Origin: Saccharina japonica
Taxonomy: Eukaryota; Sar; Phaeophyceae; Laminariales; Laminariaceae
Length of the DNA: 64,000 nucleotides
Direction: 5' to 3'
NCBI GenBank assembly: GCA_008828725.1
Contig: MEHQ01003620.1
Location: forward strand, 54,958-118,957
A program made the position numbers and the translations under genes. The notes below the pieces were generated by a model, which saw nothing but the letters and a program-made list of their open reading frames with translations, was not told the DNA's origin and searched no databases. Shown in pieces: positions 10,590 through 21,600 of this stretch. Within the stretch, counting starts at the first letter, position 1; the number at the start of each line of letters is the position of its first letter.

Positions 10590-11860
10590 GTGGGAGCGTG
10601 GCTGCTGATTTTCCGACTGTGGGAGGGGGGGGGGGTGGGGGGGGTGTGCTCATGGCGGGGGGGGGGTGTACTCATGTCGTGCACGGCCGTAGCCATATGA
10701 CCATATACCCTCGAATCCCTACAATGCAGGGACGGAGCACGTTGGGTTTTAACCAACCAGGCAGACTTTCCTTACACCAAGCGCGGAGCGCCGTGAGGTA
10801 TTGGGCGAATCGCATGGAGGGTGAGCTCCATCCTGCTACGAGTAAGAACCGCCTCTGAGGCGGACTTGCATATGGACGACAGCCTCCAATGAATTGATTT
10901 CATTTCTGGAGAACGCGGTGGGGGGATTTTCATGCATGGCCGTAGTCGTATGGCCATAGACCCTCGCATCCCTACAATGCCGGGACGGAGCATGTCGGAT
11001 TTTCACCGACCAGGCAGACATTGCTAGCACCAAGCGCGGAGAGGGGGGGGGGGCATGACTTCCTGTGAAATGGAGAGGACGTTGACGCGACGTTTCGTCG
11101 ACAAATATTGTCGACGCCAATTTACATGCCTGGTAATATGTAAGCGTACCGGTACAAACGCGTTTGCTGTAGAACTGGTAGTGTTTTTTTTTTTGTCGTT
11201 GTATGGGTGCGTGCGTTATAAGGTCGGACAGAGACCCCGAGGTGAGCCTATAGGATATATGTTTCGCTCTGCTTTTCGACCGTACGCTTTTGAATGTGCT
11301 TGTGCCCGGATGCAGGGCAGCTCGTTGTTTGTGCTTTTATTTATGTTTTGGAGCGGCTTGTGCTTGCGGTCAACCCGGTTGTTGATCGCTGCACGTTTTT
11401 ACGGCTGCAAAAAACAAAAATGGGGCGTAGTGGTGCTGTCTTCAGGTCGTGGAGTGGTGGAGACGGTGGGTGAGCCACCGTGACTCGCGGATTTTTATAA
11501 AGCGGCAAGGTAAATATAAATACTTTGTACTTATTATGTGTGTGTTTGGCAGGTTGATGTTTGTGATTCATGGTTTTGAGCGGCTCGTGTTTGTTTTGCG
11601 GTCAAGGCGGCGGCTTGATCGCTGTATCGAAAAGGAGGCGTGATGATCTTCGTGTGGCCAAGGTGCTTGTTTTGGAGCGTGGTGGAAGGAGGGGGTTATG
11701 ACTCCGCGAATAAAATTCACCAGGTACCTGGTATGTAGATTTGAGCAGGAAAATGTGGGGTATGAGGTATTATGAGGCGTCGGCCAATGGTTGAGGGGGT
11801 AACGGAGAATACAATTTTTAAAAAAAGCCGACGAAGTCTTGTTGTGGTCATGCACCAGAC
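10590..11860 (+). other. Junction and 3' flank of copy A
   Basis: After the exon 10 donor come G-runs and two partial minus-strand R1 copies (10672-10912, 10925-11045). From about 11055 the sequence matches copy B's 3' flank (32575-33340), including an internal duplication of GAGCGGCTTGTG…GGCTTGATCGCTG segments. Copy B has exons 11 and 12 between the equivalent points; copy A has none. Confidence 0.75.
10672..11045 (-). repeat. R1 repeats, two minus-strand copies
   Basis: A near-complete copy (10672-10912) and a partial copy (10925-11045), both beginning with a G-run and then GGCCGTAG…GACCATA…CCCTCG. They sit at the junction where copy A has lost exons 11-12. Confidence 0.8.
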
Positions 11861-11899
11861 TCTCAAGCGGCGTGTGTGAGAGAAAGAGAGAGAAGTTAT

Positions 11900-13880
11900 C
11901 CACGAGAGGAAAGAGTGGTCAGAGAAGAAAAGCGAGAGTGGAGAGCTATCACGTGCAGAATCTCCGGTAGGGTTACCACCCTGCTTCCAATGGAGGCAGA
12001 CGTTCGCCTCGCTTCCGTCGACGGTAGCCCTAACCCTCTTGTTCCTGTGGAAAGCCGTGCTTGGGCTTGCTGGTGAGCGTTCAGAGTCAGCTGATTACCG
12101 GGGCATCCCTCCTGGGAAACTGACTGTGCCTCCTCCGTTCCAGATAGCTGTGCAGGACCTTTTCGTACGCCCACTGCGCACCGTTGTCTGCTCTTCTTAT
12201 GCATGCTTCGAGGGACAGCCTCGTGTCCAGAGCCCTTTCCAGGTAACTTGTGCTCTGCCCGAGGGATTCGACGGCGATGAGGGCCGACGCTTGCTTGTCC
12301 GACATGTTAACGAGGCAGCGCGCTAGGCGGTCCGCCCCCCCGTCCCTCGCTACCTTCATTGCTCGGTCCATCACATATTCATCTGTGCCGATCGGGACAC
12401 CCACCACCGTCGCTCCTCCTTCGCCTGCGATGCTGACGTCAACGCTTTCCAGGAGCGAAAATTTCCTACGCTATCGGGGCGTGCGCTTCGGATGGCAGGG
12501 CCATGGTCTTAGCGGATTTGGCCATACTGCCGATGCCTTCTAGTTTCTGCCCCAGGAAGGCAAGGCCAAGGCTCTGACCGTGTCAGCCGTGATCCTCGTA
12601 AGGCCGAGGGAGACATCATCCATGTACGCGAGAGCTTCCATTCCTTCTCCCTCAACCTCCTCTCGGAAGCGCTTCAGCCCTGGTCGTAACGACAAGCAGA
12701 ACATTGCCGGCCCCATGGGGTCCCCCTGTTGGATTGTGCTAGAGCAGGCGATTCGTCCTGGTCTCCCCGGAGTCCATCCGAACAAATACGTCAGCGGGTT
12801 TTGTGCCCTAGCACTTGGCCACAAACGGCGTGAGCGCTGGCACGCAGTTGGCCGCCTCTGCAAGCACCGCCTTCCTTTTGACGGTGTTAGAGGCGTTGGA
12901 ACAGTCTGTGAGAACGAGCCAGTTCGCCGTCTTGTGCAGCGTTCTAACCCTGAGACCCGCATGCTCCACTCCTCCGGGTACGGCGACCCCGAACTGCCTC
13001 ACCTCTCGGTTGGCCTCCAACCGCGGTCGCCATTGTCGGATAGATAGCCCCTGCGGTGATGAGCTTCCCCCATGTCATGCCCACGCCGCAAACCGGCCGG
13101 CCTAATGCGGTGAGGCTCGACTGCAAGAAGAGCTTCCAGAACTCTGCCGGGAACGCGCCCGGCTCGTCGACGATTTCTCCGCCAGAAGGCTCCCATGCCC
13201 TTTTCGGAACTCCTCCCGCCCGATGGCGGTGTGGATGATGGAATGCAGGAGGGAAAATCGTTGACCGTCGTTTGCGGGGCCTGAGCGGGCGCTGCCGGAG
13301 CTGATGACGTTGAAGAAAACCTCGGACGCGTACTCGTCGTCCGGGCGCCAAGGGGGGGCGTTTATATCCTCCACCTCGGTGGTGCTCGACCGCACTGCAA
13401 GCGTCGCCGCCGCCACGGAAACGGCGGCGTGGTCTTGGGATGGGAATTTTCCACCAGTGTTCTCCATGTCGTTTCGTTTCTCGCTGGTCGTGGCTCTGCC
13501 ACAAGGTTGCATGCTGCTACTTTGACCCCTCCGGTGAGGCGGCACGCCGACGACACTCGTTCAAGCTTCGCCACCTCCGAAGCTTCATGGGCGGCATCCC
13601 TTGGCCTGGCGTCCTCTCCCCTGATGAACACCATCAGGCATGGGGAGTAGAAGCATTATGTCCCCGCTCTCCACCAACGTGAAAACCTCTGTCGCGTCTT
13701 GATCCGGCCGCCCGGCGAGTGGAGTAGAGCTGGCATGAGGTACCATAACTTAATCGTTTGTAGGAGCGAGTTCGGGGTCACCGAGTCCCGGTCCGACCGA
13801 TGATCTCCCATAGCGCGTTTGAGGACGCCGAGCACACGAATGTTCAGGCGCGCATGTGTGCCTGCCAACTGCAGCTGCAC
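11900..13880 (-). pseudogene. Reverse transcriptase, multiply frameshifted
   Basis: Pieces in N-to-C order: KLWYLMPALLHSPGGRIK (13.7 kb); WKLFLQSSLTALGRPV and MTWGKLITAGAIYPT (13.1 kb); NWLVLTDCSNASNTVKRKAV (12.9 kb), the first catalytic-Asp motif; IQQGDPMGPAMFCLSLRPGL; LAYMDDVSLGL (12.6 kb), the catalytic YMDD box; VVGVPIGTDEYVMDRA (12.4 kb); and ARRTSASIGSRVVTLPEIL (12.0 kb). The order is right for a non-LTR RT palm domain, but frame changes and stops rule out a working enzyme. Confidence 0.85.
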
Positions 13881-14000
13881 TTTTTCCCTGTTGCAAATCG
13901 TTGCCTCAGGTCATCCAACAAAACGCGAGTGGTGGCCCTATACCTAGACTGTTCTGATCCCATCCATAGCAAAGCCCTCGGCTGCGCAGGTCCTCGTCGC

Positions 14001-14375
14001 CTATGGTTCCCCTCCCATCCTCCCGGGCCGGTTACGGAGACCCGGACCCGCTTGAACAGCCGCCTCCAGTGCGTCCCATCTTGGGTGATGGGCCCCGCAG
14101 TTGGCTGCTGGGCAGCGGAGTGGTACCGGTGCCGCGCCTCTCGCGAGGACTCCGACCATACAACGAGCGTGAAGCACCTGGCGTCCTTGCCCACATGAAA
14201 CGTGTACCGCCCAGTGCCCGAGCTGGAGCGTTACACCGCATACCCCGCACGCCACTCCTCCTCTCGTATTTCCGAAAAAGGAACGGTGGCGCGTCGCGTT
14301 CTCGGGTCCCCTCGCCGGCAACCTGGGGGATCCACCCGCTGGAACTGTCGTTCGATACGACTCCTCTTCCTCCAC
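14001..14375 (-). pseudogene. Second zinc-finger segment of the retroelement
   Basis: CGVCGVTLQLGHWAVHVSC…LHARCMVGVLA…LRCPAANCG has the Cys-x2-Cys, His-x2-Cys, Cys-x4-Cys layout of a treble-clef or RING-like finger. It lies upstream of the RT frame, with the same spacing style as the finger at 15.7-15.9 kb. It probably helps bind nucleic acid. Confidence 0.5.
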
Positions 14376-15045
14376 GCCTTTCGCTCGCCTCTCTCCCTTG
14401 CAACCCCCCTACACCACTAGTTCGCGTTTCTCCTGTTTCCGCATCCCCTCTCCCCTCCCTATCTCCGCCCTCTCTGTTAGGATCGCTCATTGTACGTCTC
14501 CCCGCCTCCTCTGTCCCGTCCACCCCAGCTACCCCCGTTCCCTACGCTGATCTTGCCATCCTTGCCCTCTCCGCCCCCTCTGCTCCCACCGCTCTACTCG
14601 TTCCCCCCGCTCTCCTCTTCCCCGCCTCTCCCTTCGTCCCCCTCGTTACCCCCACTCTCTCCGCCTCCCCTTCCCGTCCCCGTCCTGCTAACGCGGGTAG
14701 CACACCCCCCCCTCCCTCCCTCCGTTTTCGTTTCTCCCCCCACTCCCACCGCTCCCATTGCTCCCACAGCTCCCCCCGCCCCCACCGCTCCCACCGCTCC
14801 TACCACTCTTACCGCTCCGACTGCTCCCCCCCCTCGGCATGCTAATAAGGGTGGCGCTTTGCCCCCCTGTCTGGGATTTCTCCCCGTACTCGTGCCGTCC
14901 CCTCTTCCTGGACTGGCTGTTCGTGACCCTCTCCCAGATCCTCTCGATCGGCCTTGTCTACCCCTTGCGACCGCTCCCCTCCCCCTCTTGCTATTCGGCA
15001 CTGTCTCCCCGGGTGTCGTCGACGCGGCTTCTGACCTTGTCCGGG

Positions 15046-15546
15046 TCATTCCCGGCTGTTCCACTGGCGTGGCATCGCTTGCTTCCCGCGTTCTGCTGGC
15101 CTTCTGTGGTGCCCGGAGCTGCGATGTATTGCCATAGCTGCCCCCTTCTCCCCGGGTCTCTTTCTAGCGCCGGCCCCGATCCTCCCGGCGCAGGTGCCGC
15201 CTCCACCGGAAAGGGAGGGAGCGCGAAACCCTCCTCCAGTGCCTTTCAAACCCCGAGGGTCCATCCATCGCGTTAGACGTTCCTCCCACTCGGCGTCGAG
15301 GCCTACCAAGTATTCTTGGCCGTGGGGCCCAATGTAGAGCCGCCGGTTTCCTAACTGAAGCAGGTTATCCTGCCATCGGGTCCCGAACACGGCGAACAGC
15401 GCACGGTGGTAGCGGTCGGCAGCCGCTTCCCATTCCCCCGGGCGGGGAAAATCAAGGTAGGCCACTCGAGGGAGGTCCAGAGCGGCGCTGGACAGGGAGC
15501 ACAAGAGAAACGAAGAGGTTGGGCTCCTCCCGTGGGCATTAACCAT
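15046..15546 (-). pseudogene. Retroelement reading frame between the two fingers
   Basis: Reads SAALDLPRVAYLDFPRPGEWEAAADRYHRALFAVFGTRWQDNLLQLGNRRLYIGPHGQEYLVGLDAEWEERLTRW, a globular-looking sequence with no recognised motif. It leads into basic Gly/Arg-rich sequence. No family assignment is possible by eye. Confidence 0.45.
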
Positions 15547-15575
15547 GAGCTCGAACGAGCTGTATACGCTGGTTG

Positions 15576-16265
15576 TCAGGTAACTACGTAGCTGGCCCCG
15601 GCCCTGGGACGTCCGAGTGAAGGAGTTCGGCGATGACGTCCTTTAACGCCGCCCCTATCCCCCCAGACTCGGTTAATTGGCAGGCCTCTAGCAAGCTCCA
15701 CCCCGTGGGGACGTCGTCTTCCCCCCCCGCGGCGGCACACAATACAGTACCTCGGGTCTACATACCCTCTCGCGAGGCGATCCGCTCGATCCAGCATGCA
15801 ACTGATGTGCCCAATCCCTCCGTAGAGGCACGGGACGGGTACCGGTACGTGATTGTCTCTCGACCCCCCTGCCGAGTCTTCTAGAGGCAGTCCGCAGTAT
15901 GTGCATGCTGCCTCTGCCTCTTCTCTCGCCTTCCCTCCTGTATGTTCTGGGTTCGCGGCCTCCTCCTCCTCCTCCTCCTCCTCCTCCTCCTCCGAAATCT
16001 CTGCCCTTCCACGATCTTGCCACAGCTGTCCCCGCCGGTGCATACCCCACTCCGCAGCACCGTCGTATCGTTGGTGCAGTCTCGGCATTATCTCCGTGAG
16101 TCTGAAGGTTCTCTGGCGGGGCGGCCCATCCCTTCCTCTTGCGGCCACCCCCATCCGATCTTCTTCCCTGTTGGAGGCGCCCTGTACGTTACTCACGACG
16201 CATTCCGTGTGAGCGATCCATCCCGCGAAAGCGAATCTGTGACGGTATATAATTTGCTCCCCCAC
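15576..16265 (-). CDS. RING-like zinc-finger ORF of the retroelement
   Basis: 229-codon open frame with an acidic run of about eleven Glu, then CTYCGLPLED…PCLYGGIGHISC…YCIVCRRGG: Cys-x2-Cys, a further Cys, His-x2-Cys, Cys-x2-Cys, as in RING or related cross-brace fingers. It is the 5'-most ORF of the element, so an ORF1-type nucleic-acid-binding role is a reasonable guess. Confidence 0.5.
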   Translation of the reverse strand: MGEQIIYRHRFAFAGWIAHTECVVSNVQGASNREEDRMGVAARGRDGPPRQRTFRLTEIMPRLHQRYDGAAEWGMHRRGQLWQDRGRAEISEEEEEEEEEEEAANPEHTGGKAREEAEAACTYCGLPLEDSAGGSRDNHVPVPVPCLYGGIGHISCMLDRADRLARGYVDPRYCIVCRRGGGRRRPHGVELARGLPINRVWGDRGGVKGRHRRTPSLGRPRAGASYVVT

Positions 16266-16555
16266 AGGCCCTGCACGGCGCTTTTATGTTGGTGCTTGCT
16301 GGGGGGCGTGCCACGCCCGTCCCCCCAAAAGTCCTTCTCCCTTGTCTCGGTTGCATTCCTCGACAGATCTATTGTTTGTTCCGGGTGGGGTGATGGGCCT
16401 CCTATTGAGACGGAGCTCCGCTGCGGTGTCCCTGGCTCCTATAGATACAGTCCGAAAGATACTCTCAACTAACTACAATGTAACTCGTAATGCCTTCTTT
16501 CGGGTTTGTTTGTAGGGTTAATTTATCAATAACGGCAGTAGTATGTTGTGCTGTG

Positions 16556-16612
<57 letters not shown>

Positions 16613-17212
16613 ACGTGCAGCAGACCCGATTCACCCGCCGGTACGATCTTTTTCGATCCGTCAAGTACCAAGAAAGATATATGAAAAAAAAAATACCAGG
16701 CATGATCATGAAACACTGAAAGATCGCCCGTTGTGAGATTGCAAACAGTCCGTCCGCTATGGCGTACCTGGTACCAGGTATATACTGCCATGAAAGATTC
16801 AACTGCTGTACATACCCATGCGCACGAAGTCACTCTGCCCTTGCGGCCCGAAGCACGAGACGACAGGTCCAAAAGCACGGCAAGGCAGTGCAGCGAGAGA
16901 TAGCATAGATCAAGTGGGGGCGCTGCTTGCTGCACTGTTTTGTGCACCCGAACATATACGCCAAAAGAACCGTGCCGGAGCGTGTGATAAGGAAACTGGG
17001 CAGCCGGGGGGGTGAGTGAGCGAGCATAGGCTGCTGTTGTTGCTGCTGCTGTTTGTTTCTGAAAAACTCGCCACGAAAGCCAGACCTATACTGACTGCTG
17101 TATGTCGTACATGTATACCATCCCTCAAGTAGTAAAACCGAGGTCAAGTTTATACGCGTGACGGTCCAAGTTGAACAGCTGTACTCGTATGTAGTCAGGC
17201 CACAGATAGCAA

Positions 17213-17244
<32 letters not shown>

Positions 17245-17438
17245 TGATCAGTTATGTTGCCTTCTTCGCCTCGCCCGTAAGTTTGTTGCACTGAATCATT
17301 CATCGGAGGTGACGCTCTTTTCTTGTGCGCACTGCTTGTAAAGCTACTTCGTACTGCTCGTATAAACCAAGACTATAAAAAGGCTGTTCTGCAGTACAAC
17401 AGCGTAGTATTAATTAATAGTATGGTGCAGTACGTACG

Positions 17439-17522
17439 TACCACTTTGATCCGAAATATAAGGACCATTTCAAATAAATGTTAAACATACAAAAGGTCCC
17501 TATATTCAGGTTCAGAGTGGTA
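17439..17522. mobile_element. Fold-back MITE, family M3
   Basis: TACCACTTTGATCCGAAATA on the left and CAGGTTCAGAGTGGTA on the right, about 84 bp, hairpin-capable. Relatives at 18505 and 49897. Confidence 0.75.
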
Positions 17523-17558
17523 TATAATAAGTTTACAGCAGAACGAGCAAGCGGTACG

Positions 17559-17680
17559 TATTACGGGAGGCCATAGTAAATAGGACCAAATATTGTTAGT
17601 AGAAATAGGTAAATATGTTGGTTTTTGTCTGAGCCCTAGCTCCTATTTACTGTAGTATTTACTATGGCCCCCCGTTATAG
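17559..17680. mobile_element. Fold-back MITE, family M1
   Basis: TATTACGGGAGGCCATAGTA on the left, TTTACTATGGCCCCCCGTTA on the right, with the shared TAGGACCAAATATTGTTAGT interior. Confidence 0.8.
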
Positions 17681-18130
17681 TAGTATTTGATCAATCGGTC
17701 ACTCTTTTTTTTTAATGCTATTTACGAGCACGTAATGCTTTTTCTGCATGCTTGTCTTTCCGTGTCTCGCCTTCCTTGCTTGGGACAGCACAGCAGCAGT
17801 AGTAGCATGTAGCAGCAATAACAACAACAACACCACGTTGGACAATTGCGATCACAATGGCCAAGGCGTGTACCTGGTACGTACACAGTAGTAGTAGTCT
17901 AAAGTAGACGTACATAAACCCCGTACGAACAGCTCTCTCTCTCTCGCAACCTCACAGAGAGCAAAAGGCGTTCTACTGCTGTACGAGAAGTGTTACAGGC
18001 TGCTGTCTGCTGTCTATAGCAGGAGGGGCAGTTCAAAAACAGAGGCCACACAAAAACTGCGTTGTGCGGCCAATCACGCACCGGGCGGAACCAATATACG
18101 TTCTGCAGCCAGCACTAGGCACTACAACAT

Positions 18131-18299
18131 TACAGGACACCTATGAATAAGAAACAGGAATTATGGTCCGGGCTAGATTTCTTCATTGAGCGAGGGTGCA
18201 TTCTACACTAATTTGAAGATAACGACTCTCGAATTTCTTATTTACTTAAATCTCAGCTTGGCTTTCTTATTAGGCTGCTTCTTTATTAGGTGTCCTGTA
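18131..18299. mobile_element. Fold-back element, family M2
   Basis: Begins TACAGGACACCTATGAATAA and ends TTATTAGGTGTCCTGTA, an inverted pair; about 170 bp. Full relative at 46205, half copy at 50630. Confidence 0.75.
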
Positions 18300-18504
18300 C
18301 TGGTGTACTCGGCAATATCGAGATAGCATATTACACCTCAATCGTAGCGTGATTCAAGCGTTGCATCGCGCGCTATCATAGCATGTGTATTCCAACATCC
18401 CAACGCACAACTAACGTAACATTGATTTGACAGATCGCCCGCCCAATCCCGCCAACTCCTTGCGCTAATAATAACAACAAAATAATAGGTGACCGACGCC
18501 AATT

Positions 18505-18590
18505 TACCAATTTGGACGGAAATATAAGGACTATTGGGACATTTATCATTAATATCAACGGTCCTTACATTTCCGTCCAGATAATTAGCC
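18505..18590. mobile_element. Fold-back MITE M3 just upstream of copy B ATG
   Basis: ACCAATTTGGACGGAAATAT and its inverse ACATTTCCGTCCAGATAATT enclose a short loop. The right end is about 20 bp before the ATG at 18609, so it should lie in the 5' leader or core promoter. Confidence 0.7.
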
Positions 18591-18608
18591 GAATCATACA
18601 ACAACACG

Positions 18609-21600
18609 ATGGATACGACGAGGCATCGCGATGAGTCGACGTCATTGCTGCCGGAACCGCGAGAAGGATACGCCTCGTACGACGCAACTACTACTACTAC
18701 TACTACTACTACTACTGCCGTGGAAGGGCCTAGCCGTGGCCGCCACCGCCGCCGCGCGAGACCGGAATATTCATTTCCGCGACTAGCCGGTCTAGTAGTT
18801 GGCGGAGTCGGCGTCGCCACAACGATAGCCGCCGCTGTTTTCTTTCACGACGCCCGGGGTGGCATTCACGGCAAGAACAGCAATAGTGATGGTGATCTCC
18901 GCCCTGGGGACCTGCAGGCGACGGCGAGCCTAAGCGAGAAGGGCACCGTTGCTCCGCACGGCGAGGTTAGCAACACGCCCTCCTTTTCCCTCGAGATGAC
19001 CCGTGCTGGGGATGCGAGGGTTAGCGGTAGCGGCGAGAAGAAGAGGGCGGAAGCGGCTTGGCAGGAGGAAGAAGAAGAAGAAGAAGAAGAAGAGACACCT
19101 CCGAACGTCATCTTCATTTTGGTCGACGACTTGGGCATGAACGACATGGGTTCGAGCAGCACGGACATGGCCGAGGCTACGCCTTTCATCGACTCCCTGG
19201 CCAAGGACGGGGTGCGGCTGACGAGATACTACACGAACCACATTTGTACGCCTGCGCGGGTAAGTCCTGATGAAGTCTCAACAAGCTCGTAGACGGGGGT
19301 AAAACATGTGCACCTGGCGGTACAGCAGTCTACCAGAGGGCATACCGTATCATCAACATACGGCAGCAACAAACAGCAGCAGTAGTATTAGCCTTCATAC
19401 ACGAACATTGTGCTGCTACTGTAACAGGTACGCATAATATGATACGAGCAGCCAATACTTATACTTATATAAACTCACTTTTAATCTACTGTAGCGCAGC
19501 GCCAACGGTATGCGTTGCCGTTCTGTCCCCTCGGTGTGCATAATTAAGGTAGGATGGAGGCAAGGATTTTTCGGGGGAAAATTCGGACTTGAACGTAGGG
19601 AAGCGTTCAAAATCAGGTACAACTGGTCTCTTGGAAGCCTAAAAAAGTATTAACACCTCATATTTCTTCCGACCAAATTTGTTAAGAGCGGATGCCCTCT
19701 GTATGTTGGCATTTCCGGAACACACCTCGGACAGATAGATCATCGATTCCTACTTGATGATCTACTGTGGATCTTTCAGAAGGAAGATATATTCCTGATC
19801 TGTATGATCTGTATGATCTGTATGCTTGATATGATCTGTATGCTTGGTATGATCTGTATGATTTGTATGATCTGTATGATATGTATGATTTGTATGGTTT
19901 GTATGATATGTATGATCTGTATGATCTGTATGATCTGTATGATCTTTACGATCTAGCTCATCTTGCCGGGTGGGAGCCGTTTGATCTGCATGACCTAGGG
20001 CATGCTTCCTGGGTAAGATATTCACTGCTGTACAGATCCTGCACAATAAAATCATAACGGCAGGTTAGGATCTAGATCATCTATTACGGGGGGCCATAGT
20101 AAACACTAGTAAATAGGACCTACCGTACGCCCAAAAAACTATATATTCACCTATTTTTACTATTAATATTTGGTCCTAATTACTATGGTCCTCCGTAAAT
20201 ATCTGTAGATAGATCTGTCCGAATTGTGGCATATTTTAACCGCGGAGCCGTCTGACCTTCCTTACCGTGATCGTCCCTCTCCGTCTGCCCCTGGACACGC
20301 GAATGGCTCGTTAAAAAGGCGTCCATCATGACCGGGCGAGACTCCTTCCGCACGGGGATGCAGTTTGAGGAGCTCGACAACTTCATGCCGTGGGGGCTGC
20401 CGCTTGACGAGGTCACCCTTGCGGAGCGTTTCAAGCATGCCGGGTACTCCACGCACATGGTGAGCCAGCAAAAACATAATGGTATATCGTATAATAGCTG
20501 TCACAACTACAATAGGAACTCGCGCAGCAGGATGTAGTTTACAACCATCGTGAACTTGTGTTCCTTGGTCGGTTCCGTGAATTTGGAGAATCGTATATTC
20601 TGTCCGGAAATGTCTAAGGGCCGTTTGGATTAAATAGTTTGTGTACATGACAAAACAAATATCACATTTCGGGACATACTGGTATATGTTCATCTCGCTC
20701 GGCAGTCATAGATTTGGCTCCAGTCAGCTCGAAAGGGGTACAGTCAGCCAGCTCGAAAAAGGTACAGCACCTTTTTGGCGGGGCGCGGTGTTAAAGTAGA
20801 GATTCGAGTCCGTTCGTAACAAAAATGGCACACACCACGCACTGGCACCCTACTCCGTGTGCCCTTTTTCGCTCGCGCGTTCATTCTTATCTATGCACCC
20901 GCTCCCGGCCATGAATCGTGAGGTCGCTTTCTTTTTTTTTTTCTTTTTTTTTTGTATCAGCACTTTTACTCTCCAGCTAAACGCGTACCTATACTAATAT
21001 TAATGGTAGTATAGGAACTTTCACCCTATTAACAGCCTTCTTTCTGGACAATCCACCGCCCTTGTTGCCATAGGGGACTAACCTCCACCCCCCCCCTCCC
21101 CCCCTTATGTCCGGAAGTGGCCACACCAGAAATTAAATCAATCCATTGGAGGCTGTCGTCCATATGCAAGCCCGCCTCACAGGCGGTTCTTAGCAGGATG
21201 CAGCTCACCCCGTCCATGCGACTCGCCCAACACCTCACGGCGTTTTTCGCTTGGTGCAAGCAATGTCTGCCTGGTCGGTGAAAACCCAACGTGCTCCGTC
21301 CCGGCATTGTAGGGATGCGAGGGTCTATGGTCATACGACTACGGCCGTGCACGACATGAGTACACCCCCACCTCCCGCCCCAACCCCCCTCATCTCCCGC
21401 AGTGGCGACCTTAAATGACTGAGTGCTTGTTAAACTTTCTTTTTTTTTTGATCGGGAGAGCAGGTGGGGAAGTGGAACCTGGGAATGTTTGCAGAAGACT
21501 ACTACCCGTTCAACAGGGGGTTTGACACCTTCCTAGGCTTCTTGGGGCCGCTGGAGACGTACTACGGCCATGACGAGTGAGAAAAAAACAAAAAAAACTC

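Larger units (their letters stand above)
11890..16270 (-). mobile_element. Degenerate non-LTR retrotransposon
   Basis: On the minus strand, in order: a protein with a RING-like finger (16265-15576), a continuing reading frame (15546-15046), a basic Gly-rich stretch (15064-14594), a second zinc finger (14375-14001), and a reverse transcriptase broken over several frames (13880-11900). No LTRs or integrase were found. The 5' end is near 16.3 kb. The 3' end appears lost where it meets the copy A flank near 11.86 kb. Confidence 0.75.
16300..18608 (+). other. Intergenic region between retroelement and copy B
   Basis: Holds a (CAA)n run (16557-16611), CAG/CTG-type triplet runs (17030-17055, 17213-17245), and three fold-back elements (17439, 17559, 18131), with a fourth (18505) abutting the copy B start. 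No gene was recognised. Copy B's promoter must lie here, but no convincing core element stood out. Confidence 0.6.
19260..20318 (+). other. Copy B intron 1
   Basis: Contains one unit of the 95-bp repeat, a GATCTGTAT-type decamer array (about 19797-19950) and an M1 element (20082-20200). The end matches the tails of intron 1 in A and C. Confidence 0.7.

Noticed and set aside
14003..14845. 280-codon plus-strand frame rich in Pro, Ser and Leu
   Set aside because: It is antisense to the Gly/Arg-rich and zinc-finger parts of the minus-strand retroelement, which show the recognisable motifs.
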